64,000 nt of DNA from Leptospira bouyouniensis (GCF_004769525.1 NZ_RQFT01000015.1:62001-126000); one strand, 5' to 3'; counted from the first letter of the stretch, positions 19,671-31,771 are shown. A program made the numbers and translations. Notes: generated from the sequence alone by a model not told the origin.

Positions 19671-20738
19671 ATGTTTCAAAACATTTTGTATTCAGTTGGT
19701 TTTTTTGTTTTATTTTATTTTAGTTGGGATGTTGATCTAAGATTCGTTCCAAATATTCGGGAGACTTGGATTTGGAATTTGGAAGGTAAGTTTGGAACAA
19801 ATCCTCCCAAAATTGGTGAAGACCCACTAAAGTCTTTGAATGGCTACAAATACAACCAACAATTTTATTCATTTAAATCTAGTTCAAAACCAACAATTGA
19901 TCCTAAGTATTTGGTAGATTTTCCTCTTTTGGGGAATGGATATTTGTTATATGAAAAAATTGGTGATGAAGTGAATTTTTATTCAGATAGTAGTGAGTTG
20001 TATTGGAAAAAACCAATCAATTCTTATCCGAGGAGTGGATATTTTGCGTCACCAGTTTTATATTTATCGGGAGATAATAATACTGTTTTTTTACTTGATG
20101 AAAGTGGTAATCGTATCGGAAAACAAGAGTTAAATGGCCGATTTTTAACTGACTACCAGTTTGATATTGGAAATAAAGGTGTGGTTGTTTTGTTTTCGGG
20201 TGGGGAAATTTATCGATTGGATGAAAAAGCAAATTTAATCTTTGGATTTGATCTATCGAAAGATAAACCAAATTCTTTTTTTAAATCTGTTTCATTGTCC
20301 CCAAATGGAAAACTCGCTTCTATACACTATTCCATTGATGATAAAGATTGGATTTTGGTTTTGGATGAAGTTGGGGAAGTTGTCAATGAATTTCCACTCA
20401 CAAAGTTTTATCCTCACCAATTGTATTTTGCCACTGGAAATAATGGCCAGATTTTTTTGCAAACTCCTGAGGCTTTGTATTTTTATAAAAAAGGAAGTTT
20501 AGTCTGGGAAAAAAGTAAATCCAAACAAACTGGAGTTTACCAATCCATTTATGCCAGCAATTCTTTTATGGTGGCAGCTGTTGATTCTGAAATATTGTTT
20601 TATAATGAAATAGGGGATTTGATTCGAAAAAAAAGGATTTCACCTTCTGAGTTCCCAGTTCGATTTTTCCCAGGTAAATCGGATTCCGTATTTTATATGG
20701 AAACAAAAACTGATTTAGTGCAGTTCCAAAATTTATAA
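19671..20738 (+). CDS. Hypothetical membrane-anchored beta-propeller-like protein
   Basis: Not recognised as a named family. 355 residues with an N-terminal hydrophobic anchor (ILYSVGFFVLFYFSW). Repeating strand units follow, such as NTVFLLDESGNRIGKQE, EIYRLDEKANLIFGFDL, WILVLDEVGEVVNEF and EILFYNEIGDLIRKK. This resembles a PQQ/WD-like propeller. It lies last in the argS-cinA run, three bases after cinA. It is probably periplasmic or a lipid-free envelope protein; there is no lipobox. Confidence 0.75.
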   Translation: MFQNILYSVGFFVLFYFSWDVDLRFVPNIRETWIWNLEGKFGTNPPKIGEDPLKSLNGYKYNQQFYSFKSSSKPTIDPKYLVDFPLLGNGYLLYEKIGDEVNFYSDSSELYWKKPINSYPRSGYFASPVLYLSGDNNTVFLLDESGNRIGKQELNGRFLTDYQFDIGNKGVVVLFSGGEIYRLDEKANLIFGFDLSKDKPNSFFKSVSLSPNGKLASIHYSIDDKDWILVLDEVGEVVNEFPLTKFYPHQLYFATGNNGQIFLQTPEALYFYKKGSLVWEKSKSKQTGVYQSIYASNSFMVAAVDSEILFYNEIGDLIRKKRISPSEFPVRFFPGKSDSVFYMETKTDLVQFQNL

Positions 20739-20786
20739 GTTTTAACCTTTAATTGGATTTGTAATGTATGGAACTGTTTATAGAAA

Positions 20787-21791
20787 CTAATCTTTAGAAT
20801 CTACTTCATAAATAGACAAGGATTTAAATCCAGTTCGACCTTCTCTGTTAATCATGGCGATGGTTTCTGTACAAACACCAGGTTTGATATTGAAAATCAA
20901 TTGGTCGGAGATCTCTCTGCAAATATATAATCCTCGTCCGTGACTATCTTCTAGTCCTTTAGGAAATCCAGTTGATTCGTCAATGCTGATATGTCGATCT
21001 AAACGATGTAAGATTTCTTCTTTACGTAACGAACCAAATTGGTCTCGGACAACAATGAAAATCGTACTTTCGGTTGATCCATAACCAATTAAAAAATAAT
21101 CATCAGGCATCAGTTGGATATTATCAAGTGGAACCACCATATCATGGCTAGGGATTTCAAATTGGTATTTGTATTCCCCTTCGTTTGTCCTTGGTGCACG
21201 AATCATTGCATTGGAAGTTAATTCCTCCAATACCTGTTGGATGGCTTTTGGAGCACCTAACTGGATTAGATTCTTTGAAATTTTTCCGCATAGGATGGAC
21301 CTGTCTTGGTCCGATTTGATTTGTTTGTATACGATACCATTTTTCGGTGCATCTTCAAATTCACTATTGATGTTTTGGTCATATACTTGAAAGTCTTTTG
21401 AGAAATATTTTTCAATTCCAAAAATATCATTTGATAAAAGTTTCTCTACCATGACTTCAATGAGATGGATGTCCAAAAAACTATATTTTGGGATGATATT
21501 CCAAATTTGTAGGTCTTTTGCATATTTGATGTATTCATTGATATTGTAGGCAGTCATGAGAGCATACAATACATGCGGAAACTCTTTCTGAATGAGTTTC
21601 ACTAGGTCAATACCAGATTTTCCTGGCAATCGAATGTCTGTTATAGTTAAGTCAATTTTTTCATTCGTAAGATACCAAACCGCTTCTTCAAAATGTTCTG
21701 CACCAAACACATTAAATTTGGTGCTTAACAAATCCATGATAGCTTCTCGAATGGAGTGGATATCTTCGACGATGAGAATGGATTTTTTCAT
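20787..21791 (-). CDS. Response regulator with C-terminal RsbW-like ATPase domain
   Basis: 334 residues. The receiver domain (about 1-120) has the phospho-acceptor Asp52 in ITDIRLPG, Thr80 in LMTAY and Lys102 in IIPKY. A GHKL-type domain follows: an N-box LEELTSNAM around 188-196, a G1-like VRDQFG at 248-253 and a G2-like [14 protein letters not shown] at 283-296. This resembles anti-sigma-factor kinases of the RsbW/SpoIIAB class rather than a DNA-binding output. Expected output would be protein binding or phosphorylation. It overlaps the kinase gene upstream by four bases, its likely partner. Confidence 0.87.
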   Translation of the reverse strand: MKKSILIVEDIHSIREAIMDLLSTKFNVFGAEHFEEAVWYLTNEKIDLTITDIRLPGKSGIDLVKLIQKEFPHVLYALMTAYNINEYIKYAKDLQIWNIIPKYSFLDIHLIEVMVEKLLSNDIFGIEKYFSKDFQVYDQNINSEFEDAPKNGIVYKQIKSDQDRSILCGKISKNLIQLGAPKAIQQVLEELTSNAMIRAPRTNEGEYKYQFEIPSHDMVVPLDNIQLMPDDYFLIGYGSTESTIFIVVRDQFGSLRKEEILHRLDRHISIDESTGFPKGLEDSHGRGLYICREISDQLIFNIKPGVCTETIAMINREGRTGFKSLSIYEVDSKD

Positions 21792-22942
21792 GAATTTGGC
21801 TCCGTGATGTCGTTAGTGAGCGGAAAGGAAATAGTAAAACGTGTCTTTTGTTCTACTGATTTGACAGATATATTACCATCATGTTCTTTCACAATGGAAT
21901 GGCAAATGGACAAACCTAGGCCAGTTCCAGTTCCTGATTTATTACTTGTAAAAAAAGGATCAAAGATCTTTTGGATGATTGCGTCGGGTATACCACCTGC
22001 ATTGTCTTCGATGATTATGTGTAACCAGTTTTTTGTTTTGCGAATTTCTATTGAGATTTCACCAGGTCTATAATCGAAAGCTTGTAAAGAGTTTCGAAAC
22101 AAATTCATAAAGAGACGTTCCATTTTTCCTGGATGAAAAGGGAATTGGTATTCGTGATCACAAGAAATTCTCCAAGTGATGTTTTTACTTAAATGCGGAT
22201 ACAAGCGAATCACAGTATCCTTGGCTCGATAGATAGTTTCAACAATATCACCTAAGGTCACTTTAACTTTGTCAGTTTTCGCAAATGAGATAATATCGGA
22301 GACAATGATTGCTGCGCGAGAGATATCATTTTTAATCATGTCCAAACGTTTTTCGATTTGTTCTGGAGGTTGATTTTGCCAGTTTGCTTTTAAATTTTGT
22401 AATGTTAGACTAATTCCTGTTAGTGGATTATTTAATTCATGAGCAATCCCTGAAATTAAAATCCCAAGAGAAGCAAGGTTACGCATTCGAAATGACTCTT
22501 CTTCTTTATCTCTTTGTTTTGTAACATCCGAGATTTTTTCTACCATCCAAAACAAATCTTCTTGTTTGGGGTAAGGGTAAAATTCTAATAAAAGTGTTTG
22601 TTTTTTATCTTCAGAACGGAAAAAAATTTCACGCGTGATGGGTGTTGCATACGTCTGTTGTTTATCTTTCGATTTAACATTGATTTTCGGACAGTAGGGA
22701 CAAACATCGGTTCGTTGGTATAATACTTCATAACATTTCCTGTCCAATAACTCATCGTATTTGTTATTTTTTGCAAAAAGGATGGTCGCTAAATTTGCCC
22801 TTTGGATATTAAAATCGGAATCGATGAGGACAAGTGGGTCTTGGACAACATCATAAATAGCTTCCAATTCGCGTGCTTTTTCAGCCACTTTTTCGATGTT
22901 TTCAATCGAATTTGAATCACCAAGACTTTCAAACTCTGACAA
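21788..22942 (-). CDS. PAS-domain sensor histidine kinase
   Basis: A 384-residue soluble kinase with no membrane segment. The PAS domain covers about residues 25-140 and contains a cysteine cluster (CYEV at 70 and CPYCP at 81-85) of the sort that could sense redox state or bind metal, though this is inference. HisKA has the H-box [11 protein letters not shown] with His168. The ATPase domain has an N-box [11 protein letters not shown]1 EDNAGGIP, F-box IFDPFFTS and G2 [15 protein letters not shown]. It lies in the gap-pgk-tpiA-secG run and overlaps the response regulator downstream by four bases. Confidence 0.92.
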   Translation of the reverse strand: MSEFESLGDSNSIENIEKVAEKARELEAIYDVVQDPLVLIDSDFNIQRANLATILFAKNNKYDELLDRKCYEVLYQRTDVCPYCPKINVKSKDKQQTYATPITREIFFRSEDKKQTLLLEFYPYPKQEDLFWMVEKISDVTKQRDKEEESFRMRNLASLGILISGIAHELNNPLTGISLTLQNLKANWQNQPPEQIEKRLDMIKNDISRAAIIVSDIISFAKTDKVKVTLGDIVETIYRAKDTVIRLYPHLSKNITWRISCDHEYQFPFHPGKMERLFMNLFRNSLQAFDYRPGEISIEIRKTKNWLHIIIEDNAGGIPDAIIQKIFDPFFTSNKSGTGTGLGLSICHSIVKEHDGNISVKSVEQKTRFTISFPLTNDITEPNS

Positions 22943-22943
22943 T

Positions 22944-23612
22944 TTAGTATCCTAACGACTGATTCAATTGTTTGAACATTTTTTTTTGGTTTGGATTGCC
23001 ACTTGTTTTTTGGAGAGCACTAATAGAAGTAAGTTGGCTATGAAAATCCAATAGAAATTTTATATAGAAGTCCTTTTTGAAATCGTTTCTTTCTTGTTTT
23101 ACAGAATCATTTCGAAGGGAAGAAAGTGGAAAACGTTCGGTTCCGTCAATCCCTGAAAATTGGATTTCCAAATCATTTACGGAGTCATCAAGCGGAGTCG
23201 AATCTATAATTTTGGTTCTTGTTTTTTGTTCAATTTCTGTGTCTTCAGTTGTGATTTGGATTTCTACTTTTGACAAAACAGATCCATTGAATTCGAGTAA
23301 AATCGATTTTTCTTCTGAATGTTTGATACGGTTTTTGTTTTGTGGGTCAGGGTCGACTTTGAATTTTCGAATCCGGATTCCTGTTCGATTTGGGTAAGTT
23401 CCAATAAAACTAATCGTGGTGTTTGCGGGTAAGGAAGTTAAATGTTCATAAGACAAAAGATCTCTAGCTCTAGCGATCTCTCGGTAAAGGTTAAGGATTT
23501 CCTTGTCTAATCGATTTTCTTTTTCGGTAATGTCAGCCTCAGCAAAGAGACTGACACTTAATAAAAAAAGACTAAGGAGTGCTAGGTGCCGGTACTTCGG
23601 GAGTGGTTCCAT
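22944..23612 (-). CDS. Hypothetical secreted protein
   Basis: Not recognised. 222 residues with a signal peptide ([17 protein letters not shown], cleavage after AEA). The rest is a charged, mostly beta-stranded body, with strands such as [14 protein letters not shown] and [18 protein letters not shown], and a helical C-terminus. The ATG at 23612 overlaps the secG end by 41 bases; no later start keeps the signal peptide. The kinase gene begins one base after its stop. A periplasmic input for that kinase is possible but speculative. Confidence 0.72.
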   Translation of the reverse strand: MEPLPKYRHLALLSLFLLSVSLFAEADITEKENRLDKEILNLYREIARARDLLSYEHLTSLPANTTISFIGTYPNRTGIRIRKFKVDPDPQNKNRIKHSEEKSILLEFNGSVLSKVEIQITTEDTEIEQKTRTKIIDSTPLDDSVNDLEIQFSGIDGTERFPLSSLRNDSVKQERNDFKKDFYIKFLLDFHSQLTSISALQKTSGNPNQKKMFKQLNQSLGY

Positions 23613-23904
23613 CAGTTTCTACCGGAGCTTCCAAACTTGGTTCCAAATCTGGAACTAATACTTCATCTTTCTTTGCAAAAACAAAAGAGAGAGCAAGTGA
23701 CAATACGATAAATAAAATCGCTGCGACTCGAGTCGTTTTTGTCATCACGTCAGCTGTCGATGCACCAAACACTGATTGGCTAGCGGTAGAACCGCCGAGC
23801 ATTCCTGCGCTACCACCTTTTCCTGTTTGGATCATCACAAGGAGGATGAGAAAAAGAGAGAGTAGAACAAAAAGAGTAAGAATAGTTCCTGCAAAAAATC
23901 CCAT
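23572..23904 (-). CDS. secG: Preprotein translocase subunit SecG
   Basis: A 110-residue SecG, the small accessory subunit of SecYEG. It has TM1 ([19 protein letters not shown]), the conserved loop [22 protein letters not shown], and TM2 ([18 protein letters not shown]). A Pro/Glu-rich tail ends in PAPSTP. It follows tpiA by nine bases. The order gap-pgk-tpiA-secG is common in bacteria. Confidence 0.95.
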   Translation of the reverse strand: MGFFAGTILTLFVLLSLFLILLVMIQTGKGGSAGMLGGSTASQSVFGASTADVMTKTTRVAAILFIVLSLALSFVFAKKDEVLVPDLEPSLEAPVETDGTTPEVPAPSTP

Positions 23905-23913
23905 AAAGTTTCC

Positions 23914-24663
23914 TTATTTTAAAAGTCCTAAAAATGAATCTAATTTTTGACTGGCTCCTCCTACGAGGCCACCGTCAATGTTTGGTTTCGCGAGAAGTTC
24001 TTTGATATTGTCTGGTTTGACTGAACCACCATACAAAATTTGAATTTTCTCAGCGAGTTTGTCTGCACCAACAAATAATTTTCCAATTTCTTTGCGGATA
24101 AAAGAGTGGGCTTCTTCCGCTTCCACCGGCGTTGCCACTTTTCCTGTTCCAATCGCCCATACTGGTTCGTAAGCGATCACAAGATTTTTGAAAAGGTCAC
24201 TTGTGATATCCTTTAGACCTTTTTTGATTTGGTCTTCAAGGACGGAAAAGGTTTGGCCTTTTTCACGTTCTGCCCAGGTTTCTCCCACACAATACACAAC
24301 GCGTAGCCCTGCTTTTAAAAAGTAAGAAATTTTTGCATTGTCGAATTCTGAAGTTTCACCTAGGAATTGGCGCCTTTCGGAATGGCCTACTAGAACCGTT
24401 TGGATCCCCAGTTCTGCCAGTTGGACAGGTGAAATTTCCCCTGTCATTGCCGTAAGCCCTGATTGATAAGCATTTTGGGCTCCAACAATCACTTTTGAGC
24501 CGCTTGTGATAGAAGCAACTGACTCCAAGTGGAGAGCACTTGGAAATACCATGACTTCGTAGGGAGAAGATTCACTTGCCGCGAGTAATCCTTTGGCGAT
24601 TGTTTTTGCTTCCGCCAAAGATAAATTCATTTTCCAATTCCCAGCAATGATTTTCTTTCTCAT
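23914..24663 (-). CDS. tpiA: Triosephosphate isomerase
   Basis: A 249-residue TIM barrel enzyme interconverting DHAP and glyceraldehyde-3-phosphate. Catalytic residues are visible: Lys in AGNWKMN, His in [10 protein letters not shown], Glu in [13 protein letters not shown]. Phosphate-binding [13 protein letters not shown] and [10 protein letters not shown] follow. The frame is open upstream to 24699 but the ATG at 24663 fits the family start ([13 protein letters not shown]) and begins one base after the pgk stop. Confidence 0.97.
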   Translation of the reverse strand: MRKKIIAGNWKMNLSLAEAKTIAKGLLAASESSPYEVMVFPSALHLESVASITSGSKVIVGAQNAYQSGLTAMTGEISPVQLAELGIQTVLVGHSERRQFLGETSEFDNAKISYFLKAGLRVVYCVGETWAEREKGQTFSVLEDQIKKGLKDITSDLFKNLVIAYEPVWAIGTGKVATPVEAEEAHSFIRKEIGKLFVGADKLAEKIQILYGGSVKPDNIKELLAKPNIDGGLVGGASQKLDSFLGLLK

Positions 24664-24664
24664 C

Positions 24665-25855
24665 TTATTTGTCTTCCTTCGGGAGTAAACATTGCACACC
24701 AGGGAGAGTTCGTCCTTCCAAAAATTCTAAGGAAGCACCACCACCAGTGGAAATATGAGTAATTTTGTCTGCCACACCAGCCTTGTTTACGGCGGCAATG
24801 GAATCCCCACCACCCACAACCGTTTTGGCCTTGGATTTGCTAATGGCTTTTGCGATTTCTATGGTTCCTTTGGAGAACTTATCCATTTCAAACACACCCA
24901 TAGGGCCGTTCCATAAAATGGTTTTTGCATCTTTTATGGCTTTTACATAATTGTCGATGGTTTTCGGACCAATGTCCATACCCATCCAACCATCCATAAT
25001 TCCCATTTTGTCCACGGACTTAGTCTTTGCATTTGGATCAAATTGATCCGCAATGATATGGTCCACAGGGATTTGCAGGTCAACACCTTGCACTCCGGCA
25101 CGGTCAATGAGTTGGAAGGCTTGGGATTCAAATTCTGGTTCTACAAGGGATTTTCCCACAGGGACAGCTCTTGATTTGAGAAATGTATACGCCATACCAC
25201 CCCCGATGAGGAGATGGTCTACCTTCTCGAGAAGGTTTTTTAAAATCGCAAATTTAGAACTGACTTTAGAACCACCTACGATTGCAACAAACGGACGTTC
25301 TGGTCTCGCAAGAAGTCCACTTAAGACTTCTATTTCTTTACGCATCAGAAGTCCTGCAAACGCTGGGAGAAGGTGTGCGACACCTTCTGTGGAAGCATGC
25401 GCACGGTGAGCCGTACCAAATGCATCATTGACATAAACGTCAGCGAGTTTTGCCAGTTCCTTACAGAAACCAGCATCATTTGCCTCTTCTTCCTTATGGA
25501 AACGAAGGTTTTCTAAAAGTAGGATTTCACCTTCACCCAATTCATTGGATAACTTCACAACACCCGCACCAATGACAGATTCAGAAAAACTGACTTTGGT
25601 TTTGACAAGTGTGGCAAGGACATCAAACACGGGTTTCATGGAATACTTTGGTTCCGGTCCACCTTTTGGTCTGCCCAAATGGCTTCCCAAAATGATTTTG
25701 GCTCCTTTTGCAATCAGGAGTTCCAAAGTGGGAAGGGTTTTTTCAATCCGAGTTTTATCCGTAGCGATTCCGTTTTCCACAGGGACATTAAAATCCACGC
25801 GAACAAAAACACGTTTTCCTTTTAGATTTTGGTCTTCTAGAAGAGGTAATTTCAT
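24665..25855 (-). CDS. pgk: Phosphoglycerate kinase
   Basis: A 396-residue PGK, transferring phosphate from 1,3-bisphosphoglycerate to ADP. Visible motifs are [89 protein letters not shown] and [13 protein letters not shown]. Length is normal. One base separates it from gap and one from tpiA. Confidence 0.97.
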   Translation of the reverse strand: MKLPLLEDQNLKGKRVFVRVDFNVPVENGIATDKTRIEKTLPTLELLIAKGAKIILGSHLGRPKGGPEPKYSMKPVFDVLATLVKTKVSFSESVIGAGVVKLSNELGEGEILLLENLRFHKEEEANDAGFCKELAKLADVYVNDAFGTAHRAHASTEGVAHLLPAFAGLLMRKEIEVLSGLLARPERPFVAIVGGSKVSSKFAILKNLLEKVDHLLIGGGMAYTFLKSRAVPVGKSLVEPEFESQAFQLIDRAGVQGVDLQIPVDHIIADQFDPNAKTKSVDKMGIMDGWMGMDIGPKTIDNYVKAIKDAKTILWNGPMGVFEMDKFSKGTIEIAKAISKSKAKTVVGGGDSIAAVNKAGVADKITHISTGGGASLEFLEGRTLPGVQCLLPKEDK

Positions 25856-25856
25856 C

Positions 25857-26912
<1,056 letters not shown>

Positions 26913-27055
26913 TTACAGAATTTCGGGTTCGGGGTCCATGTCACTCATTTTAAAAGCAGAAGGAGCATAGTTCCTGTTAGAAAAGTGTTATTTTTGAAGT
27001 GACATCCATTGGTTACTTTGTATGATTTTGTAATTTCTCCCTGTCTAAAAACGCC

Positions 27056-28714
27056 ATGGAACGCCTCAAATTTGAGCTCACTCGTGCTAGACTTAAGCAG
27101 AATATCCTGGCACAAGTTTCTTCCCATCCATGTGCTCGCACAGGCGACATCGAGACTCTGGCAAAATTCATTACAAATTCTGTTTCTGACATATTGGAGA
27201 TTGAACGAGTAGGGGTTTGGCTTTTTAATGAGACTAAAAATGAATTGGTAAACGTTGATACTTACTTACGATCCCAAAAAACTCATTCTAGTGGAGCAAT
27301 TTTAAAAGAAAACGAATTCAAAGAAGAATTTCAATATTTGTTATGTGAAAAATATGTCGATGCAAACGATCCCTATACGGATCCGCGCACCAAAGGGTTT
27401 ATCGAATCCTATCTCAAACCTAATGGCATCACCGCTATGTTAGATGGTGTCATTCGAATGGGAGAGGAACTCATTGGTACTTTATGTTTTGAACATGTGG
27501 GGAAAAAACACAAATGGTCTGAAGATGAAATCACTTTTTGTAGTCAGTTAGGCGATCAGATTGCCCTAGCGATTAGTAACCAAAGAAATAATATCATTAA
27601 TCAAGAACTGATTTCTCGTGAAAATGAACTTAGAGAACTCAATGAAAGTTTAGAACGATTAGTAGAAGAACGAACAAAAAAATTAAAAAAATCCAACGAA
27701 GAGTTGGAGTTGACCATCTCGACTTTAAAAAAAGCCCAGAACCAATTGGTCCTTTCTGAAAAAATGGCAAGCCTTGGGCAACTCGTCGCTGGAATTGCGC
27801 ATGAGATTAATAATCCCATTGCTGCTATCCAAGCATCCGCAGAAAATTTAAAAGAATCATTATTTGAATCAGAACTATCTCCTTTCCAAAAAGAATTAAA
27901 AGAAATTATCCCTGATTACCAAAATCAAAAACAATTTTTGGATCTTATCCAAATTCTTAAGTCAAGAATTGAAATTATTTCCGGAAGAGACCGAATGAAC
28001 CGAAGGAAACGTATTGAATCTTGGTTGGGATCAAAAGGGATCGATAAATCATTTTCTAACCATTTGATTGATACTGGATTTGATTTGGATCTATTGGATC
28101 AATGTAAGGAATTGTTTGAAAGTGAAAAATTAGAAAGTATCTTAACTCTGCTTGTGGAAGAAATCACAGTTTACCAATCCCTTCATGTGATGTTACTTGC
28201 AGTGGAACGTGCGAGCAAAATGACATTTGCTTTGAAAAATTTTGTAAGGTTTGAAATTTCAAAAAATCCTGTCCGTGTGAATTTAAAGGAAAATATTGAA
28301 ACTGTCCTTACACTTTATCAAAATCAATTCAAAAAAAAAGTAACTCTTGTGAAGGAATACGAAGATGTACCTTACATTGAAGGCTATCCAGAAGAATTAT
28401 TACATTTATGGACAAACTTAATCTATAACGCCTTGCAGGCGATGTCATTCCATGGAAAATTGTCTATCCAAACAAAAACAGAGGGGAACAAAGTATTGGT
28501 TCTCGTGGAAGATAATGGATCAGGTATTCCGGAATCGATTCAACATCGAATCTTCGAACCATTTTTTACAACGAAACCTTTGGGGGAAGGCAGTGGTCTT
28601 GGTCTTGATATCTGTCGTAAGATTGTCGACCGGCATTTCGGATCTATCACGTTTCAATCCATCCCAGGTAAAACGATCTTTGCAATTGAACTACCGATCA
28701 AAATACCTAACTGA
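27056..28714 (+). CDS. GAF-domain sensor histidine kinase with DHp insertion
   Basis: 552 residues, soluble. The GAF domain spans about 28-180 (SVSDILEIERVGVWLFNE, MGEELIGTLCFEHVG). A coiled coil (about 185-235) leads to the H-box AGIAHEINNPIAAIQ with His249. The second DHp helix appears only near residues 380-400 (AVERASKMTFALKNFVRF), leaving an insert of about 110 mostly helical residues. The ATPase has NLIYNALQAM, VEDNGSGIPES, FEPFFTTK and GSGLGLDICRKIV. No response regulator is adjacent on this strand. No clear ribosome-binding site precedes the ATG. Confidence 0.9.
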   Translation: MERLKFELTRARLKQNILAQVSSHPCARTGDIETLAKFITNSVSDILEIERVGVWLFNETKNELVNVDTYLRSQKTHSSGAILKENEFKEEFQYLLCEKYVDANDPYTDPRTKGFIESYLKPNGITAMLDGVIRMGEELIGTLCFEHVGKKHKWSEDEITFCSQLGDQIALAISNQRNNIINQELISRENELRELNESLERLVEERTKKLKKSNEELELTISTLKKAQNQLVLSEKMASLGQLVAGIAHEINNPIAAIQASAENLKESLFESELSPFQKELKEIIPDYQNQKQFLDLIQILKSRIEIISGRDRMNRRKRIESWLGSKGIDKSFSNHLIDTGFDLDLLDQCKELFESEKLESILTLLVEEITVYQSLHVMLLAVERASKMTFALKNFVRFEISKNPVRVNLKENIETVLTLYQNQFKKKVTLVKEYEDVPYIEGYPEELLHLWTNLIYNALQAMSFHGKLSIQTKTEGNKVLVLVEDNGSGIPESIQHRIFEPFFTTKPLGEGSGLGLDICRKIVDRHFGSITFQSIPGKTIFAIELPIKIPN

Positions 28715-28728
28715 TATTGGAATTTGTT

Positions 28729-29259
28729 TTACCACAACACAGCATAAATTTGTGACTCTTGGATGGGTCCAAGTGTTCTCGAATCCACACCATTCTCACG
28801 GTTATCAGCCAGGACAAAGAAACTTTTTTCTGGGACACTGACTTCTTTCATATCATCATGTTCTGTTTTTCCTTGTGGGATGAGGGCAATCAGTTGGGTT
28901 TGCGGTTCTGGGAATAAGGTTGGATCAAGGATGGCGCCATTTCGAAAGACCATTCGTTTTTGCACCGAGATGGAATCCCCTGCTTTTCCAATGATCCTTG
29001 CGATCACATAAGAATTTGGATCTAAGGGAGAAACAACAAGGACGATGTCACCAATTCCTAATTGTGATTTTCTATAGAAGCGATTGAAGTAAGCCGTATC
29101 ACCTTTTTTTAAAGTAGGTTCCATGTAACCATTTGAAATGGAAACAGGCAAAAGGATTTTGTATTTAACAAAGAGGGAAACACCGAGCCCAATGCTCATG
29201 GGAAGTAGGATGACAATCAGTTTTGTTTTGAGTGGGACTTTGTTTTTTTGTTTAGACAT
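28729..29259 (-). CDS. Signal peptidase I homologue lacking the catalytic dyad
   Basis: A 176-residue S26-family protein with an N-terminal membrane anchor ([18 protein letters not shown]). It keeps the family's boxes: [40 protein letters not shown] and the closing [14 protein letters not shown]. However, the nucleophile position reads Tyr45 instead of Ser (usual SGSMEPT), and the general-base Lys position reads Ala87 (usual IKR or VKR). It should therefore not act as an ordinary signal peptidase. It overlaps the chemoreceptor gene upstream by eight bases. A regulatory or binding role is inference. Confidence 0.82.
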   Translation of the reverse strand: MSKQKNKVPLKTKLIVILLPMSIGLGVSLFVKYKILLPVSISNGYMEPTLKKGDTAYFNRFYRKSQLGIGDIVLVVSPLDPNSYVIARIIGKAGDSISVQKRMVFRNGAILDPTLFPEPQTQLIALIPQGKTEHDDMKEVSVPEKSFFVLADNRENGVDSRTLGPIQESQIYAVLW

Positions 29260-31762
29260 TGAAATAATTAATCTCTTTTCGTAAACTTTCTGTGAGTTGG
29301 TTCATGTTTTGTGAATTTGATTTTGTTCCATCACTTGAAATTGCAGTTGTTTGGGCATGATTATTGATTTCTGCAATGGACCTAGAAATTTCCATCATTG
29401 CTGTTTTTTGTTCTTCTGTGGCTTCTCTGATCATTTCAGAGAGCTCACGAATTTGACTGACACCTTCATTCACTTCCTCATTTGTCTCAATTTGTTTTTG
29501 GACTACACTTCGGATTTCTTTCGTCATTTGATTGATCGAATTCACACCAGTGATGGTTTCACTTAATATAGAAATGGATTGGTCGATTTTTTCTTGGCCT
29601 TGGTTAATTTCCACTTCATTTTGTTTGATAAGTTCTTCGATATCTTCAATGGATTTTGCAGTTTTATCAGCAAGTTTTGAAATTTCATCAGCAACTACCG
29701 CAAACCCACGTCCGCTAACACCTGCTCGTGCCGCTTCGATCGCAGCATTGAGTGCGAGAAGGTTGATTTGTTCGGAAATATTATGGATGATTTCAACAAC
29801 ATTTGTCATTTCAGAAGAGGACTGAAAAATTTTATCCATCGATTGTTTCATTTCACCGAGGGATGATTCCCCTTTTTTGGCATCATTTGTGATTTCTTCG
29901 ACTCGTACATCGGCAATTTGAAATTTTTTATCGATTTCGGAAACTGCCTGGTTTAACTCCGTCATCTTTTTCATCAGTGACACTAACGTGAAAGATTGTG
30001 TTTCAGTTCTCTGCGCTACACTTTCAATCCCCGCGGTAATTTCTTCAATTGATGCTGAAATTTCTTCACTACTCGCAGCTTGGTTTTGTGCGGCATCGGA
30101 AAGGGTTAACATCGATTCATAAATATCAGAACTAGTATTAGTTAATTCGTTTGATACGTTTTGTGTTTGGTTTACTATTTGGCGTAGTTTGTTTTGGAAT
30201 TCAAACATGGCATTCGCCATACTTCCAATTTCATCACGGCTTGGGTCATAAAAATCAGATTTTAAATTCCCTTTGACCATTTCGCTGATTCGCACTTTGA
30301 TTCGTTCTAATGGTTTTAACTTTGATTCGATGACAAGGACTGTCACAATCCCAATAAGAAGTACAACAAGGAAAGATATTCCAAGTGTCAAAAGCAGGCT
30401 TCTTAATGTTTTTTCATACAATTCTGCTTTTTCAAAGATACAATAAATGATGTAATTGAATTCAGGATTTTTGACATAAAAGATTCTTTTTTGAGTGCCA
30501 TCTTCTGTTGAATCTACAAAACCAAGTGCATCTTGTTGTTGGTAAGGAGTGTCAAAGACTAACATCGTTTTGGCGTTATTTCCGATTTCTTTTTTGGCCG
30601 TATAATAAACGATGGTTCCATCTCCATCAAAAAAACCAACTTTTCCAGAAATTCCAATTTTTAAGTTCTCTAAAATGAAATTAGATAGTTTTCCAATATT
30701 TAAAAACCCACCTACATATCCTTGGAATTGGTTGTTTTCATATACTGGCAAGGTATAAGGAGAAACTATATCTCCTGAAATCTTAGATCTGATACTTGTG
30801 TGACGGACTGGGCCTTGTCTTGCTAAATCACCATCTTCAATATAAAAAATCCCACCTGTTTTGGATTTATCATACTCATTTGTGGAGATAAAAATTCCAT
30901 CCTCTGGTTTATAATAAAACAAAGCTTCCACGGCATGATTTGTACTTCTTAATTGGATTTCGTTTAAGACACTACGGATTCCATTTAAATTTCTTTTAAC
31001 AATTTGGTCTTTGAGTTTGTTTTCAGTGAATATTGAAATTGTAAGTTTGTCTCGGAAATCAACAAGAGTCAAACGCATAAGTGTTTCCGAATCCATTACG
31101 GATTGTTGCATCGATGAGTTGACGAGATCCAACTCTTGTTTGAAGTTCATCCGATAATTGATGATGAACAAAAGCAAAATGGCAGCAAGAAACGCCAAAA
31201 CGGTTTGGAATCCTAAATTCCTTGATAACTTACGAGTATTGATCCGTGAATTTTTATCCAATCGAATCGAGAGTAATGTTCCTTTGATATTAAATTTTGT
31301 TTCAACATGCCCAATGAAAATGGATTGGAATAAAATGGTAAAAGCTAAGGTCATTCCAATCCCGATGGCAAGCTCACTGAGTAAGACAAAATTTTTAGAT
31401 TTTTGGAAAAAGAGGAGAGCTACGACTACGAACAAATACCCAACACTGTATCGGATCATGACATCGATCATGGAAACTTTTTCTAAATGGTCGAGCCAGA
31501 AGTAGGCCTTGTAGTTATCCTTTTTGGAAGAGGTACCATTAAAAATACGGTAAACAGGAGCAAATCGAATCCAATAAAAAGTGGCACAAAAACTGAGAAG
31601 GAAAACAACGATGATGGCAGTAGAAATTAGAATGATTTGAAGTTCTTCGCTTGTCCATTGAGTGAAAAAATAGATATATGACAGTAAAATTGGGAAGCCA
31701 ATTAAGTAGTTAAATCCTTCAAGACCAAAAATTATAAATTTGATCATTTTCCTTATGTCCAT
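29252..31762 (-). CDS. Methyl-accepting chemotaxis protein with extra membrane domain
   Basis: 836 residues. Four predicted membrane helices lie at about 13-33, 43-66, 104-120 and 127-150. A fifth at 186-203 then leads into a periplasmic dCache-like sensor (about 205-450, with [15 protein letters not shown]). TM6 is at 454-478. A HAMP domain begins [16 protein letters not shown]. The signalling helix has the conserved tip [16 protein letters not shown] followed by [14 protein letters not shown]. The usual receptor has only two TMs, so the N-terminal four-helix part is an addition. It would signal to CheA/CheW. A start at the sixth codon (31747) is also possible. Confidence 0.9.
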   Translation of the reverse strand: MDIRKMIKFIIFGLEGFNYLIGFPILLSYIYFFTQWTSEELQIILISTAIIVVFLLSFCATFYWIRFAPVYRIFNGTSSKKDNYKAYFWLDHLEKVSMIDVMIRYSVGYLFVVVALLFFQKSKNFVLLSELAIGIGMTLAFTILFQSIFIGHVETKFNIKGTLLSIRLDKNSRINTRKLSRNLGFQTVLAFLAAILLLFIINYRMNFKQELDLVNSSMQQSVMDSETLMRLTLVDFRDKLTISIFTENKLKDQIVKRNLNGIRSVLNEIQLRSTNHAVEALFYYKPEDGIFISTNEYDKSKTGGIFYIEDGDLARQGPVRHTSIRSKISGDIVSPYTLPVYENNQFQGYVGGFLNIGKLSNFILENLKIGISGKVGFFDGDGTIVYYTAKKEIGNNAKTMLVFDTPYQQQDALGFVDSTEDGTQKRIFYVKNPEFNYIIYCIFEKAELYEKTLRSLLLTLGISFLVVLLIGIVTVLVIESKLKPLERIKVRISEMVKGNLKSDFYDPSRDEIGSMANAMFEFQNKLRQIVNQTQNVSNELTNTSSDIYESMLTLSDAAQNQAASSEEISASIEEITAGIESVAQRTETQSFTLVSLMKKMTELNQAVSEIDKKFQIADVRVEEITNDAKKGESSLGEMKQSMDKIFQSSSEMTNVVEIIHNISEQINLLALNAAIEAARAGVSGRGFAVVADEISKLADKTAKSIEDIEELIKQNEVEINQGQEKIDQSISILSETITGVNSINQMTKEIRSVVQKQIETNEEVNEGVSQIRELSEMIREATEEQKTAMMEISRSIAEINNHAQTTAISSDGTKSNSQNMNQLTESLRKEINYFNV

Positions 31763-31763
31763 A

Positions 31764-31771
31764 CCCTAGGG
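31764..31771. repeat. CCCTAGGG palindrome in a divergent intergenic region
   Basis: A perfect 8-bp palindrome two bases upstream of the chemoreceptor ATG, in the 59-base gap to uvrC. Its place between divergent genes makes an operator possible, but it is short and nothing else supports it. Confidence 0.2.

Noticed and set aside
20739..20786. Terminator between the convergent propeller gene and response regulator
   Set aside because: The 48-base gap is A+T-rich with no stem of more than a few pairs.
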